Assembly: GCA_900314365.1 (NCBI GenBank)
Contig: OMVH01000282.1
Coordinates: forward strand, 1 to 14,942
DNA length: 14,942 bases
Direction of reading: 5' to 3'
DNA from: an uncultured Prevotella sp.
Lineage (GTDB): Bacteria > Bacteroidota > Bacteroidia > Bacteroidales > Bacteroidaceae
Position numbers and translations under genes: made by a program. A model generated the notes under the pieces. The model ran no database searches, was not told where the DNA came from, and worked only from the letters and a program-made list of their open reading frames with translations. Every line of letters begins with the position of its first letter. Within the stretch, counting starts at the first letter, position 1. Positions 14,585 to 14,942 of this stretch are shown piece by piece.

Positions 14585-14942
14585 TCATTGGGAAAGGGAG
14601 CGATAAAATTTAGTTAAATCACACCGCAGTAATCACGCAATGCCTACTGACAGAGTTGCATGCGCCGCCACATAAAACGCACATGAGGGACAATTCAAGT
14701 GAAGCTAGGGTTTTATTTGTTTTTATATAATTCAAGTTCCGCAAGCGCTTATGCTCTTTCTGAGTGGTAGTTTCTTGTTGATAGGCCTTGATTATTTTCG
14801 GGGCAAGGTGAGCTCCAAATGAAGAGAGTGTGCAATGGAAAACTTTGATTTTTGATACGGAAAAAGGTGCGTTAAATAATGCTAACGCTAACCGAATCCT
14901 TTACAAATGAAAATCTCGAAATAGAGAAAATCAGAGCGCTTT
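14585..14942. other. Gene-free intergenic region at the right end
   Basis: I find no open frame with coding character on either strand. The stretch contains a 9-nt direct repeat AATTCAAGT (14692-14700 and 14729-14737), a tandem GCTAAC pair (14881-14892), and the 10-nt and 17-nt words shared with the left end of the window. The right part (14740-14942) has the same AT-rich, repeat-laden look as positions 74-260. No tRNA or other structured RNA is recognisable. Confidence 0.6.
14843..14859. repeat. Right copy of 17-nt exact repeat
   Basis: CTTTGATTTTTGATACG here is identical to 211-227. The companion 10-mer AGTGTGCAAT lies just upstream at 14827-14836, whereas at the left end it lies downstream of the 17-mer. 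Both words keep the same orientation, so the order is changed without inversion, as expected of a mosaic or degenerating dispersed intergenic element. Confidence 0.6.

Overview
The window reads as a chromosomal segment of a member of the Bacteroidota, most likely a Prevotella-like genus. Three things point there. A secreted protein carries a type IX secretion (type B, gliding-motility-associated) C-terminal domain. Three promoters follow the Bacteroidota pattern TTTG-N20-TAnnTTTG, and Shine-Dalgarno sites are mostly absent. The UvrA and ABC-F proteins are of a type I recall from this phylum. The species assignment is inference. All eleven genes I support lie on the minus strand, so transcription runs from high to low coordinates.

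Layout from the right end, in the direction of transcription. Positions 14942-14585 hold no gene. A textbook promoter (14553-14584) drives a 240-residue secreted PKD/type B sorting-domain protein, followed 31 bp later by uvrA (nucleotide excision repair). A second promoter (10702-10733) precedes a YbiT-like ABC-F ATPase, then grpE and dnaJ (DnaK co-chaperones), then, past a hairpin, folC (folate biosynthesis). A third promoter (5646-5677) drives a galactose cassette: cytosolic galM, galK, then a second galM encoded as a lipoprotein, ended by a strong intrinsic terminator (2019-2061). Next comes a compact peroxide-defence cluster: yaaA, bcp and an unrecognised 109-residue gene that overlaps the end of bcp by 26 bp. 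Positions 1-455 are gene-free and rich in inverted repeats.

How the genes work together. The two mutarotases and galactokinase form the entry to galactose use; the lipoprotein copy suggests anomer conversion in the cell envelope before uptake and the cytosolic copy feeds GalK. YaaA (limits free iron under peroxide) and Bcp (reduces peroxides) form a coherent oxidative-stress unit, and the overlapping small gene is a candidate third partner. UvrA, GrpE and DnaJ are housekeeping maintenance genes.

Most of the window is ordinary core genome and I see no defence system, phage, CRISPR array or insertion sequence. The points most worth a second look are: the ABC-F protein, in which one of the two composite ATP sites has decayed on both of its faces while the other is intact; a 17-nt exact word and a 10-nt word shared by the two gene-free ends; the small gene overlapping bcp; the paired cytosolic and lipoprotein mutarotases; and a UvrA that lacks one CxxC pair of a zinc module.
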